A stretch of DNA of 8,632 nt, taken from assembly GCA_945836355.1 (NCBI GenBank), contig CAMALD010000041.1:1-8632 (forward strand), read 5' to 3'. How positions within the stretch are numbered: the stretch's first letter is position 1; each line of letters opens with the position of its first letter. Of the stretch, positions 1 to 6,251 are shown one piece after another. Origin of the DNA: an uncultured Lachnospiraceae bacterium. Its GTDB lineage: Bacteria; Bacillota; Clostridia; Lachnospirales; Lachnospiraceae. The notes beneath the pieces are model-generated. The model was not told where the DNA came from and made no database searches. It saw only the letters and a program-made list of their open reading frames with translations. A program made the position numbers and the translations under genes.

Positions 1-86
1 TTGATTCAACCAGCAGGTGCGAAAGTCCCTTTCAAGGTTCTGATATTAAAACAAGTATTTGGTCCGGTTATTTCAGATACGATGCA
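1..86. other. Left-edge flank, no gene assigned
   Basis: This is the DNA downstream of the flagellar gene. It holds a short inverted repeat (GAAAG-TCC-CTTTC, about 23-35) without a T-rich run on the minus strand, so I do not call a terminator. A plus-strand frame is open from the window edge to a TAG at 88-90, giving 29 residues, and cannot be judged without the DNA to the left. Confidence 0.4.
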
Positions 87-90
87 CTAG
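72..90 (+). repeat. Direct repeat copy 1, over the stop codon of the flagellar gene
   Basis: The bases TTCAGATACGATGCACTAG recur at 5223-5241 as TTAAGATACGATGCACTAG. That is 18 of 19 identical, with the last 16 exact. In both places the CTA inside the repeat is the TAG stop of a minus-strand gene. The two host genes are unrelated, so common gene ancestry does not explain the match. What the repeat does is not visible. Confidence 0.7.
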
Positions 91-863
91 AACAGACTGT
101 CATACAGGGAGCCTGTAGACAATGCGGAGTAATTACCGCTGTTCGTGTAGGTGCTTGCGTTTGCATTATTCGCCGATTTAATCAGCTGCTCGGATACCTT
201 GGTGATATCGGAAGCGCGCTGACCGATGCCGTAAGCATAGGAGCCGTAGCCGCCAAACAACGTCTTGAGATCATTCACATCGGCGCTCCTTAGCTTATCC
301 TCGTCAACCGTCAGCTTGTTATCCGCGCCGACCGTAATCCCCACGCGATTTAACAGGTTCTTGTTCGTTGCTGTTGTCTTTGCCATCATAGCGGTCTTGC
401 GGAGAATAAACACGTTATCATTTTCCTGAGCGGATACGGAATCCAGCGTCTTATTGTAGGAATCCGCAAATGCCTTGACCGCAGTAGTAATCTTATCCCA
501 GTCGTAATCCTTGGTGGTGGTCTCATTGCCCTGCTCGTCCTTTACGGTCTTTGAGACCTTTTCAAACAGACCGGAATTCTTTTTCGTCAATGCATCCACC
601 GCATTCTTTAATGAGGAGGAATCCGTCTTGATAGAATCGAGTGCTGCAGTTTCCGCCTTGCTCACATTTGTCTTGCCGGATGTCTTATTGCTTCCGGTCG
701 TATCATCGTTTTGCTTTGCATAGTAAGCCTTTAATAATTTCTTATAGCTGCCGTTCTTTAAGCTCATGTAATCTCCGAGAATACTGCTGCTCGAGGAAGA
801 TGAGCTTGCACTTGAAAACAAAGAACTGCTGTAATTAAAATAGCTTCCGTTAATCCCTGACAT
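87..863 (-). CDS. Small FliD-related flagellar protein (hook-associated/cap-like)
   Basis: Encodes 258 aa starting MSGINGSYF. The start at 861-863 is chosen over an ATG eight codons upstream because AGGAGGT lies 7 nt before it. Residues 12-27 are serine-rich, ending in eight consecutive Ser. A Lys/Tyr-rich stretch follows (about 33-50), then a polar region likely to be helical. Near 131-137 the protein has AFADSYN, similar to the FliD 'FVxxYN' region. Residues 170-203 (LLNRVGIT, a Gly-Ala-Asp turn, KLTVDEDKL, LKTLF) match the pattern near the C-terminus of FliD proteins. There is no signal peptide, membrane segment or Cys, as expected for proteins exported by the flagellar apparatus. It is far shorter than a normal FliD and lacks an obvious FliD N-terminus, so I call it FliD-related, not fliD. 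The sigma-D promoter upstream independently supports a flagellar role. Certain as a gene; moderately sure of the class. Confidence 0.8.
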   Translation of the reverse strand: MSGINGSYFNYSSSLFSSASSSSSSSSILGDYMSLKNGSYKKLLKAYYAKQNDDTTGSNKTSGKTNVSKAETAALDSIKTDSSSLKNAVDALTKKNSGLFEKVSKTVKDEQGNETTTKDYDWDKITTAVKAFADSYNKTLDSVSAQENDNVFILRKTAMMAKTTATNKNLLNRVGITVGADNKLTVDEDKLRSADVNDLKTLFGGYGSYAYGIGQRASDITKVSEQLIKSANNANASTYTNSGNYSALSTGSLYDSLF

Positions 864-870
864 AATATGT

Positions 871-877
871 ACCTCCT
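871..877 (-). promoter_or_regulatory. Ribosome binding site of the flagellar gene, CsrA-like context
   Basis: AGGAGGT, 7 nt before the ATG at 861-863, fixes the start. Its surroundings read ACAAGGAGGT, close to the CsrA consensus core ACARGGAUGU (one mismatch). A CsrA-type repressor could therefore compete with the ribosome here. The ribosome site is clear; the CsrA role is inferred. Confidence 0.8.
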
Positions 878-884
878 TGTGCTG

Positions 885-929
885 CATGCGTTTACATTAT
901 CCCGCTGACACCTCCGTGTGTCACGCATG
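885..929 (-). promoter_or_regulatory. Structured 5' leader with GGA-loop hairpin (candidate CsrA site)
   Basis: On the minus strand an inner hairpin TGACAC-ACGGAG-GTGTCA (906-923) presents GGA in its loop. An outer 7-bp stem CATGCGT/ACGCATG (923-929 with 885-891) encloses it. A second GGA lies in the Shine-Dalgarno about 30 nt downstream of the inner hairpin. A loop GGA plus a Shine-Dalgarno GGA is the arrangement known from the B. subtilis hag leader, where CsrA blocks translation until FliW removes it. The base pairing is seen directly; CsrA binding is inference. Confidence 0.5.
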
Positions 930-946
930 TTTTTCCTCTACCGATA

Positions 947-974
947 ATATCGGCATTATCCTAGCTTTAGTTTA
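947..974 (-). promoter_or_regulatory. Sigma-D (sigma-28, motility) promoter
   Basis: Read on the minus strand this is TAAA (971-974), 16 nt, then GCCGATAT (947-954). It is a full match to the B. subtilis sigma-D consensus TAAA-N14-16-GCCGATAT. It lies about 84 nt upstream of the flagellar gene's start codon, leaving a leader long enough for the structure at 885-929. This puts the gene in the late flagellar regulon. Confidence 0.85.
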
Positions 975-1036
975 TCGCAAACCAACATTTTTTTCAAGAG
1001 TTTTCTTAATCCTTAATCCTATTATCCGTTACCCGA

Positions 1037-1065
1037 TTGACTTTGCACCGGAAATCTTTTAAACT
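1037..1065 (+). promoter_or_regulatory. Probable sigma-A promoter of the CE2-like esterase
   Basis: TTGACT (1037-1042), a 17-nt spacer, then TAAACT (1060-1065) gives 5/6 and 4/6 matches to the consensus hexamers. It ends about 60 nt before the ATG at 1126. Nothing better is visible in the 160 bp between this gene and the divergent sigma-D promoter. Confidence 0.5.
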
Positions 1066-1125
1066 TAACCTTAGGAAACAGCGTTTCACAATTCACATTC
1101 AATAAAAAGAACGAAGTATACTGAT

Positions 1126-2208
1126 ATGACAAATATTAACACTGCATTTACCCAATGGATTTCCCCTGATTCCGGTGCGTTTACTTACACCGGCCGGATT
1201 GATTTCACCGTTCCTTGCACTCCCTGCTTTCTTTACGCCGAGAGTTCTGCGGCTTTTCGCTTTCACGGTACCGGATTTTGCGTAAAGCTTAAGAATTATC
1301 ACAGCTGCTATCACAATTATCTGGGCGTTGTCATTGACGGCAGCGTACAGCCGAAAATTGAAATCACCGAGCATAATACCGAACTCACGCTGCCTGTTAT
1401 CTCAGGCCTTTCCGACGCAGACCACGAGGTGGTAATTTACAAGTGTCAGGATGCAGCGCACTATTTTGACTTTCTCGGACTTTATCTCCCGGAGGCTGCC
1501 GCTATGCTGCCGGCTCCCGCCCGCCCGGCAAGACGCATCGAGTGCTACGGTGATTCCGTCAGCGCAGGTGAGGTCAGCGAAGCACTCGATTATGTCGGCA
1601 AACCGGACCCGGAGGGGCATGAGGGTATCTACTCCAATGCTTGGTATTCCTACTCCTTCACGGCTGCGCGCATGCTAAATGCCGAGCTCCACGACATTGC
1701 GCAGGGCGGTATTGCTCTCTTTGATAAAACCGGCTATTTCCACGGACCGGACTATGTCGGCCTCGAAACCACCTGGGATAAGCTCCGCTATTGTGACTAC
1801 TTCGGGGAGCTGACGCCGTGGGATTTCTCCCGCTATACACCGCATGTTGTCATCGTTGCCATCGGTCAGAACGATGCCAATCCGGACAATTATATGGGCA
1901 GGGATGAGGCGAAGAGTCGTCGCTGGATGGAGCATTATAAGGCGCTGATTTCCAAGCTTCGCTCCAAATATCCGAACGCCCTGATTGTGCTTGCCACCAC
2001 CATCCTCTTCCATGAAAAAGCCTGGGACGATGCCATCGAACAGGTAACAAGGGAACTCGCCGACCCGAAGATTGTACATTTTCTTTATTCAAATAACGGC
2101 ACCGGCACGCCGGGACATATCCGCAAGCCGGAAGCCGAACAGATGGCCCGTGAGCTTGTCGCCTTTTTAAAAGGCTTCGGCGAGGATATCTGGAACGAAA
2201 ATAACTGA
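1126..2208 (+). CDS. CE2-type SGNH carbohydrate esterase (likely O-deacetylase), cytoplasmic
   Basis: Encodes 360 aa in two parts. Residues 1 to about 130 form the beta-rich N-terminal domain seen in family CE2 esterases (YTGRIDF near 21-27, RFHGTGF near 45-51). Residues about 137-350 form an SGNH hydrolase domain. Block I is ECYGDSVSAG with the nucleophile Ser144. Block II is AQGGIAL (192-198), block III is GQND (247-250), and the catalytic His is likely His331 in a TPGHIRKPE context. Known CE2 enzymes remove acetyl groups from xylan and other sugars with a Ser-His dyad. There is no signal peptide or lipobox, so it should act inside the cell on imported acetylated oligosaccharides. No strong Shine-Dalgarno precedes the ATG (only A/G-rich bases), yet the conserved N-terminal domain begins right after it, so the start is kept. 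It has its own promoter and terminator and looks intact. The exact substrate cannot be told. Confidence 0.88.
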   Translation: MTNINTAFTQWISPDSGAFTYTGRIDFTVPCTPCFLYAESSAAFRFHGTGFCVKLKNYHSCYHNYLGVVIDGSVQPKIEITEHNTELTLPVISGLSDADHEVVIYKCQDAAHYFDFLGLYLPEAAAMLPAPARPARRIECYGDSVSAGEVSEALDYVGKPDPEGHEGIYSNAWYSYSFTAARMLNAELHDIAQGGIALFDKTGYFHGPDYVGLETTWDKLRYCDYFGELTPWDFSRYTPHVVIVAIGQNDANPDNYMGRDEAKSRRWMEHYKALISKLRSKYPNALIVLATTILFHEKAWDDAIEQVTRELADPKIVHFLYSNNGTGTPGHIRKPEAEQMARELVAFLKGFGEDIWNENN

Positions 2209-2226
2209 TGCACGATACTCTGGTAC

Positions 2227-2275
2227 AACAGCCCTTTTCCCTGAGAAATATCGCGGGGAAGGGGCTGTTTTATTC
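2227..2275 (+). terminator. Intrinsic terminator of the CE2-like esterase
   Basis: The stem AACAGCCC/GGGCTGTT (2227-2234 with 2262-2269) continues inward through TTTTCCC/GGGGAAG (2235-2241 with 2255-2261, two G-T pairs). About 15 bp are paired, with a 13-nt loop, followed by TTTTATTCTT. It starts 19 bp after the esterase stop. Its T-run supplies the stop codon (TAA, 2270-2272) of the converging truncated SGNH gene. The minus-strand side lacks a good T-run. Confidence 0.85.
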
Positions 2276-3066
2276 TTCCTGCGCCCCTGCCGCAAGCTCC
2301 GGTGCAAGCGCCGCATTCACCGAAATCATCGGCAGCTCAAACGCCCTTCCGACCTCCAACATATGCTCCTCACAGGTATAGCCGCTCTCGAGCACCGTGA
2401 ATATCAGCACCACCGCCGGGGCGGTCTCGGACGTGAGCAGTCTCTTTACCAGACTCTCATACATCATCCTGCTTGTCGAGTCATTCCCATCGTTTACCGC
2501 AAATTCCACAAACACGAGGTCCGGTGCCTTGTCAAGCACATCCTGCTGCACCCGCAGCAGCCCGATGGTCGATGACGTGCCGGACAGCCCCGCATTGTTG
2601 TATATGATCCTGTCGTTTCCAAAGAACTCCCGCATCCAGCTCATAGTCTTATATGCATAATTCTTCCGGATGTTCACCAGATACCCCTCTGTAATCGAGC
2701 CTCCCAGATATGCTACATTTACCTTCTCGCCAGCCGCCATTCGCGAAAATACCTGCTGCAGACGAAATGTATTTCCTTCCTCCAGCGTTGCTCTCTTTGC
2801 CATATCCGATGACGCATCGCAGACCGCCTTTGCAGCCGCCACTATTTCATTGGAAAGACCTTTCCCCCATCTGCTTCACCACCGGAAGAATCCTGCAGCG
2901 TGCCCAGGGCGTCCCCTGTGGTATCAGCGGAATTACCCTCCGATACATTTTCAGTTCCGTTTTTCCCGCCGGTTTCATCTGTTTTCGTGCTCTTCCCGCC
3001 GCATGCTGTAAACAGAAGGGCTGTGCCAAGCAGCAGAGCCACCAGCTTTATCGTCCTTTTTTTCAT
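2270..3066 (-). pseudogene. Lipoprotein SGNH hydrolase, split by a -1 frame change and C-terminally truncated
   Basis: The first frame (3066 to a TAG at 2842-2844) starts MKKRTIK. It has a hydrophobic stretch and Cys22 in LLFTAC, a type II (lipoprotein) signal, then a Gly/Ser/Thr/Asp-rich linker. The second frame (to the TAA at 2270-2272) carries SGNH blocks: YLGGSITEG with the nucleophile Ser, NNAGLSGTSS, and VEFAVND. A -1 shift at the G5 tract (2864-2868) joins them as ADGGKGLSNEIVAAA, about 265 aa, with Ser124 and Asn192. The family would continue with an Asp-x-x-His-Pro block and often a C-terminal beta domain. Here the protein stops at GAQEE, just before that block, at the T-run of the facing terminator. 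Without the catalytic His, activity is doubtful. It would be a surface-anchored deacetylase relative. No clear promoter or strong ribosome site is seen at 3067-3160. Alternatives to a pseudogene are programmed frameshifting or a sequencing error at the G run, but neither repairs the C-terminus. Confidence 0.75.
2860..2866 (-). other. Slippery heptamer G_GGA_AAG at the frame junction
   Basis: In the lipoprotein frame the codons run GAT GGG GGA AAG GTC, so the bases G GGA AAG sit in the X_XXY_YYZ register for -1 slippage. The same heptamer is used by phage lambda for the G/GT tail-chaperone frameshift. A -1 slip here enters the SGNH frame and skips the TAG at 2842-2844. I see no clear stimulatory stem-loop just downstream. 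The sequence is certain; its use is not. Confidence 0.4.
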
Positions 3067-3154
3067 GCAATCCGCCACTTCTCTATTTTCACAAAAACCT
3101 CGCACGTGAGAGCGGAACAAAAATCCCGCTACGAAAACACATTCTCCACACCGA

Positions 3155-3194
3155 TATCAAAAATGGCAATCACGGTTTTCCGCAATTGCCATTT
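3155..3194 (-). terminator. Intrinsic terminator of the phospho-sugar mutase gene
   Basis: On the minus strand AAATGGCAAT (3185-3194) pairs with ATTGCCATTT (3161-3170). Five further inner pairs (two of them G-U) close an AAAA loop, and TTTTTGATAT follows. It begins 15 nt after the mutase stop. The remaining 3067-3154 holds no promoter I can recognise for the lipoprotein gene. Confidence 0.85.
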
Positions 3195-3209
3195 CGGATT
3201 CTTTCATGA

Positions 3210-4931
3210 TTATGCCAACTGCATTAACGCATCTGTCAGCTTTTTATTTTTCTCCTCGGCATCCTCAAAGCTCTCGCCCTTAACACCGATGTAAAACTTA
3301 ATCTTCGGCTCTGTGCCGGATGGTCTTACACATACCCAGCCGTCGTTGTCCAGCTCAAAGTACAATACGTTTGACTTCGGAAGCCCGGTGCTTGTCACCT
3401 CGCCGGTAGCAAGGTTCTTAACGGTATCTGCCTTATAATCGCGGAACGCTACAACCGTGTAATCGCCAAGCTTCTTCGGCGGATTGTTGCGAATGCTTTC
3501 CATCATCTCTTTGATCTTTTCTGCACCCTCAATTCCCTTTAAGGTGAGCGTCTGCAGGCTTTCCTTGAAATAGCCGTATTTCTTGTAGATATTCAGCATC
3601 TGATCCCAGAGGGTCAGTCCCTGCTTCTTGTAGTATGCCGCTGCCTCACAGAGCATCATTACAGCCACTACGGCATCCTTATCTCTTGCGTGGGTGCCGA
3701 CTAAGCAGCCATAGCTCTCCTCAAAGCCAAACTCATAGGTACCCTTGCCGGTCTGCTCAAACAGCTTAATCTGCTCGCCGATGAACTTAAAGCCGGTCAG
3801 CACCTCGATGAGACGGATGCCATACTCCTGCGCCACCTTGTCCGCCATATTGGTGGATACGATGGTCTTAATCAGCGCGCCATCCTTGGCGATGGTGCCC
3901 ATTGCCTTCTTCTGGCTCAAAATGTATTCACAGATGAGCATACCGGACATATTACCGGTAAAGCTGTGATATTCTCCGGTCCTGGAATCCTTCGCATACA
4001 CGCCGAGACGGTCTGCATCCGGGTCGGTGGCAAGCACAAGCTCTGCATCCTTCTCCTTCGCAAGCTTCAATGCCAAGGCAAATGCCTTTGCATCCTCCGG
4101 GTTCGGGTAGGACACGGTCGGGAAATCACCGTCCGGCTTTTCCTGCTCCGGTACTACATAGACTTTCTCAAAGCCGAGCTCTGCAAGCACGCGGCGAACC
4201 GGAAGATTGCCGGTGCCGTGAAGCGGCGTGTACACCACGCTCAAATCCTTGCCGACCTCTCTTGCGATTTCCGGATGGATGACCAGCTTCTTCAACTCCT
4301 CGATATATGCATCATCGATTTCCTTGCCAATCTCATGGTAAAGTCCCTTTGCCTCGGCTTCAGCACGGCTCATGGTCTTCACTGTGTTGAAATCGGTAAC
4401 GTTGTTTACCTCATTGATAATCTGCTCGTCCTTCGGGTAGGTAACCTGTGCGCCATCCTCCCAATACACCTTGTAGCCGTTGTATTCCGGCGGATTGTGG
4501 CTGGCGGTGATCACTACACCTGCAATACAACCAAGCTTGCGCAATGCATACGAAAGCATCGGTGTCGGGCGAAGGGACTCAAAGCGGTATGCCTTGATGC
4601 CGTTTGCACACATGCAGAGTGCAACCTCCTCCGAAAACTCAATTGACATATGACGGGAGTCGTATGCGATGGCGATACCCTTATCCTGACCGCCCTCCTT
4701 GATAATGAAATTGGCAAGTCCCTGTGTTGCCTTGCGCACGGTATACAGATTCATGCGGTTGGTGCCCGCACCGATCACACCGCGCAGACCACCGGTACCA
4801 AACTCCAGATCACGGTAAAAACGATCTTCAATCTCTGCGTTGTTCCCCTCAATCGACTTTAATTCCTCTTTTGTCGCATCATCAAAATACGGATTTACGC
4901 ACCATTCCTGATACTTTTCTAAATAGCTCAT
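3210..4931 (-). CDS. pgcA: Alpha-phosphoglucomutase / phospho-sugar mutase
   Basis: Encodes 573 aa, a normal length for the PgcA-like branch of the alpha-D-phosphohexomutase family. All four signatures are present. GTGGLRG (45-51) is near the N-terminus. The phosphoserine loop TASHNPPEYNGYK has Ser144. The metal loop DPDADR is at 303-308, with Asp303, 305 and 307. The sugar-specificity loop GFEESYG is at 402-408, and the phosphate-binding loop RPSGTEPK at 536-543. The protein interconverts glucose-1-P and glucose-6-P in the cytoplasm, linking glycolysis to glycogen, UDP-glucose and envelope sugars. Some relatives also use mannose phosphates, so strict glucose specificity is inferred. GGGAG lies 7 nt before the ATG at 4929-4931. 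The gene is single, with its own promoter (4986-5014) and terminator (3155-3194), and sits between two decaying SGNH genes. It shows no damage. Confidence 0.95.
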   Translation of the reverse strand: MSYLEKYQEWCVNPYFDDATKEELKSIEGNNAEIEDRFYRDLEFGTGGLRGVIGAGTNRMNLYTVRKATQGLANFIIKEGGQDKGIAIAYDSRHMSIEFSEEVALCMCANGIKAYRFESLRPTPMLSYALRKLGCIAGVVITASHNPPEYNGYKVYWEDGAQVTYPKDEQIINEVNNVTDFNTVKTMSRAEAEAKGLYHEIGKEIDDAYIEELKKLVIHPEIAREVGKDLSVVYTPLHGTGNLPVRRVLAELGFEKVYVVPEQEKPDGDFPTVSYPNPEDAKAFALALKLAKEKDAELVLATDPDADRLGVYAKDSRTGEYHSFTGNMSGMLICEYILSQKKAMGTIAKDGALIKTIVSTNMADKVAQEYGIRLIEVLTGFKFIGEQIKLFEQTGKGTYEFGFEESYGCLVGTHARDKDAVVAVMMLCEAAAYYKKQGLTLWDQMLNIYKKYGYFKESLQTLTLKGIEGAEKIKEMMESIRNNPPKKLGDYTVVAFRDYKADTVKNLATGEVTSTGLPKSNVLYFELDNDGWVCVRPSGTEPKIKFYIGVKGESFEDAEEKNKKLTDALMQLA

Positions 4932-4985
4932 TATCCATCTCCCTTTCTTTTCACCGCAGATATCTCGGTTTTTTTGACTGGATAT

Positions 4986-5014
4986 ATTTTACCACATTTC
5001 CCGCTGATTATCAA
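4986..5014 (-). promoter_or_regulatory. Sigma-A promoter of the phospho-sugar mutase gene
   Basis: Read on the minus strand this is TTGATA (5009-5014), 17 nt, then TAAAAT (4986-4991), each one mismatch from consensus at ideal spacing. It leaves a leader of roughly 45-50 nt before the ATG. Confidence 0.8.
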
Positions 5015-5237
5015 GGCAAGAATATCCTGAATTTCCGCATCATGTGATATTGCATTATCCACACGACGAACCCACCGGGAGGGCGCAATTCTCTATCTTT
5101 GTGCCTGTAATATCTCCAGATTTTTGCGAATCAGCTCACAGCGCTGTGCCACGCACTCCACGGAGCGAAGCGGGTCAGAAGATTTCCATATATTCCTTTC
5201 ATTCCTCCGTAGACTTCAAAGTTTAAGATACGATGCA
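5015..5237. other. Gene-poor gap with a possible gene remnant
   Basis: No convincing gene lies between the mutase promoter and the SGNH pseudogene. A perfect 12-bp palindrome CACAGCGCTGTG is at 5137-5148, with no T-run. On the minus strand 5093-5215 is an open frame of 40 residues without an ATG. Its last part (SVECVAQRCELIRKNLEIL) reads like the end of a helical protein. I cannot identify it; it may be a remnant or chance. Confidence 0.35.
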
Positions 5238-5241
5238 CTAG
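5223..5241 (+). repeat. Direct repeat copy 2, over the final stop of the SGNH pseudogene
   Basis: TTAAGATACGATGCACTAG matches the copy at 72-90 in 18 of 19 bases. The CTA at 5238-5240 is the TAG that closes the SGNH reading frame beyond the amber. The copies bracket about 5.1 kb holding the flagellar gene, the CE2 gene, the lipoprotein gene and the mutase. No integrase lies between them. Confidence 0.7.
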
Positions 5242-6251
5242 GCTGTAATCACCGAAATCAAATAGAAATCGTTGCCCGGCTGCTCCGGCTTTTCCTCGAT
5301 GGTAATCCGAAGGGTATGCCTGCCGCTGGGCAGCCCTTGGGCAATGCTCTGCAGATAACAGCAGTCACCCTAGGTCTCATCAAAATTGGCATCCAGGATG
5401 ACTGCATTTTTCTCATTGCCGTCGACCACTGCCCTCGCAACGGGAGCAGGTTTCCGAATGGTTTTTCGGAACTGCACAGATATGTATGACGCCTCCACCG
5501 TAATCTCAAAGAAGCTGCCTTTCTCCATCGCAGACCATCCGTTTTTGAATACATCCGCCACACCGTATTCCTGCACACGCTCGTCAGCCGCAAACCCGCT
5601 CATACTCATCTGCACACCCTCAGCAGGTAACGGAAGATGAATTCCGTTCTGATAGCGCACTGACTGTTCAAAACGGTTTGGGGTAATCGTCTTTTCCGGC
5701 ATGATATACGGAGCTTCCACCCCCTCTTTCAGCGCATCCGTTTCCTCTATGTTGCGCTTTATTTTCTCCAGCAGATGGCATATAACATCTGCTACCATGC
5801 GGTGTCCCTTATCATTCGGATGCAGATTGTCCGGCGTAATCTCCTGCGCGGAAATTCTTCCGGCACGGATTTCCTCGAAAATGCTTTCCTTCATCGACAC
5901 AATCGGCAAATCATAATAACGTCCGATGGCATTATGCACCTCCTGAGCGTTTACACCGTCGTCATACTGCACATTGTTAAACATAAACAGTGCCGGAGCC
6001 GACTTCGCAGACAGGATTCTGCGCACAATTCCCTCAAAGGTCTCCTGAAAAAACGCCTGATTGCTGTCGTTGACCGAAAACTCCAAAAACACCACATCCG
6101 GCTCGTACTGCAGCAGGTCACTTTCCACGCGGGCTACTCCGAACTGGGAGGTGGTGGCACCGATTCCGGCATTGATGTAAGTGAATTTTGCATCCGGATA
6201 GGTCGCCTGCCACCAACGAAACACCTGATATGCGTAACAATTTAAAAACAA
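5238..6251 (-). pseudogene. SGNH hydrolase, N-terminally truncated with an internal amber codon
   Basis: The frame runs 337 codons if one TAG (5370-5372) is read through. It opens with a TTG (6249-6251) inside the T-run of the queA terminator, with no plausible ribosome site, and goes straight into CYAYQVFRWW. The family's first block with the nucleophile Ser (GGSIT type) is therefore gone. Kept are NAGIGATTS (27-35), LEFSVND (56-62, Asn61) and the catalytic block PDNLHPNDKGH (140-150, Asp141/His144). About 150 residues follow that probably form a beta-rich C-terminal domain. The amber falls in NFDET*GDCCYL; a Trp would fit the local pattern, and the frame then continues sensibly for 43 residues (LPSGRHTLRITI, FYLISVITA) to a TAG at 5238-5240. 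No promoter is visible and the queA terminator lies just upstream, so expression is unlikely. Its nearest visible relative is the SGNH fragment at 2270-2842. Original activity was probably carbohydrate deacetylation. Confidence 0.8.
5370..5372 (-). other. In-frame amber codon in the SGNH pseudogene
   Basis: TAG interrupts an otherwise continuous frame after the residues ILDANFDET. The downstream 43 codons stay in phase and have family-like content, so this is a point change (probably TGG to TAG), not a frameshift or natural end. Confidence 0.75.

Noticed and set aside
1..90. Plus-strand frame open from the window edge to the TAG in the repeat
   Set aside because: Only 29 residues are visible and no family is recognised; it may be the end of a gene outside the window but cannot be supported.
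1092..1122. TTCACA and TATACT as an alternative promoter for the CE2 gene
   Set aside because: The spacer is 19 nt and the -10 would sit 3 nt from the start codon; the promoter at 1037-1065 fits better.
2206..2218. GATGCACGATAC after the CE2 stop, which holds the same words as the direct repeat in swapped order
   Set aside because: It is not a true repeat in either orientation, and similarity needs gaps; probably coincidence.
3966..4646. Long plus-strand open frame (226 codons)
   Set aside because: It lies wholly inside the phospho-sugar mutase gene on the other strand, shows no domain pattern and is a shadow of that gene's codon use.
5137..5148. Perfect palindrome CACAGCGCTGTG
   Set aside because: It has no T-run, so it is not a terminator, and no nearby promoter makes it a likely operator.
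5044..5226. Plus-strand frame of 60 codons in the gap after the mutase promoter
   Set aside because: It has no ribosome site, no recognisable domain, and ends at a TAA just before the repeat; treated as chance.
5258..5593. Minus-strand frame of 111 codons across the amber of the SGNH pseudogene
   Set aside because: It is another frame of the same DNA; the SGNH frame itself continues in phase past the amber, so no frameshift is needed.
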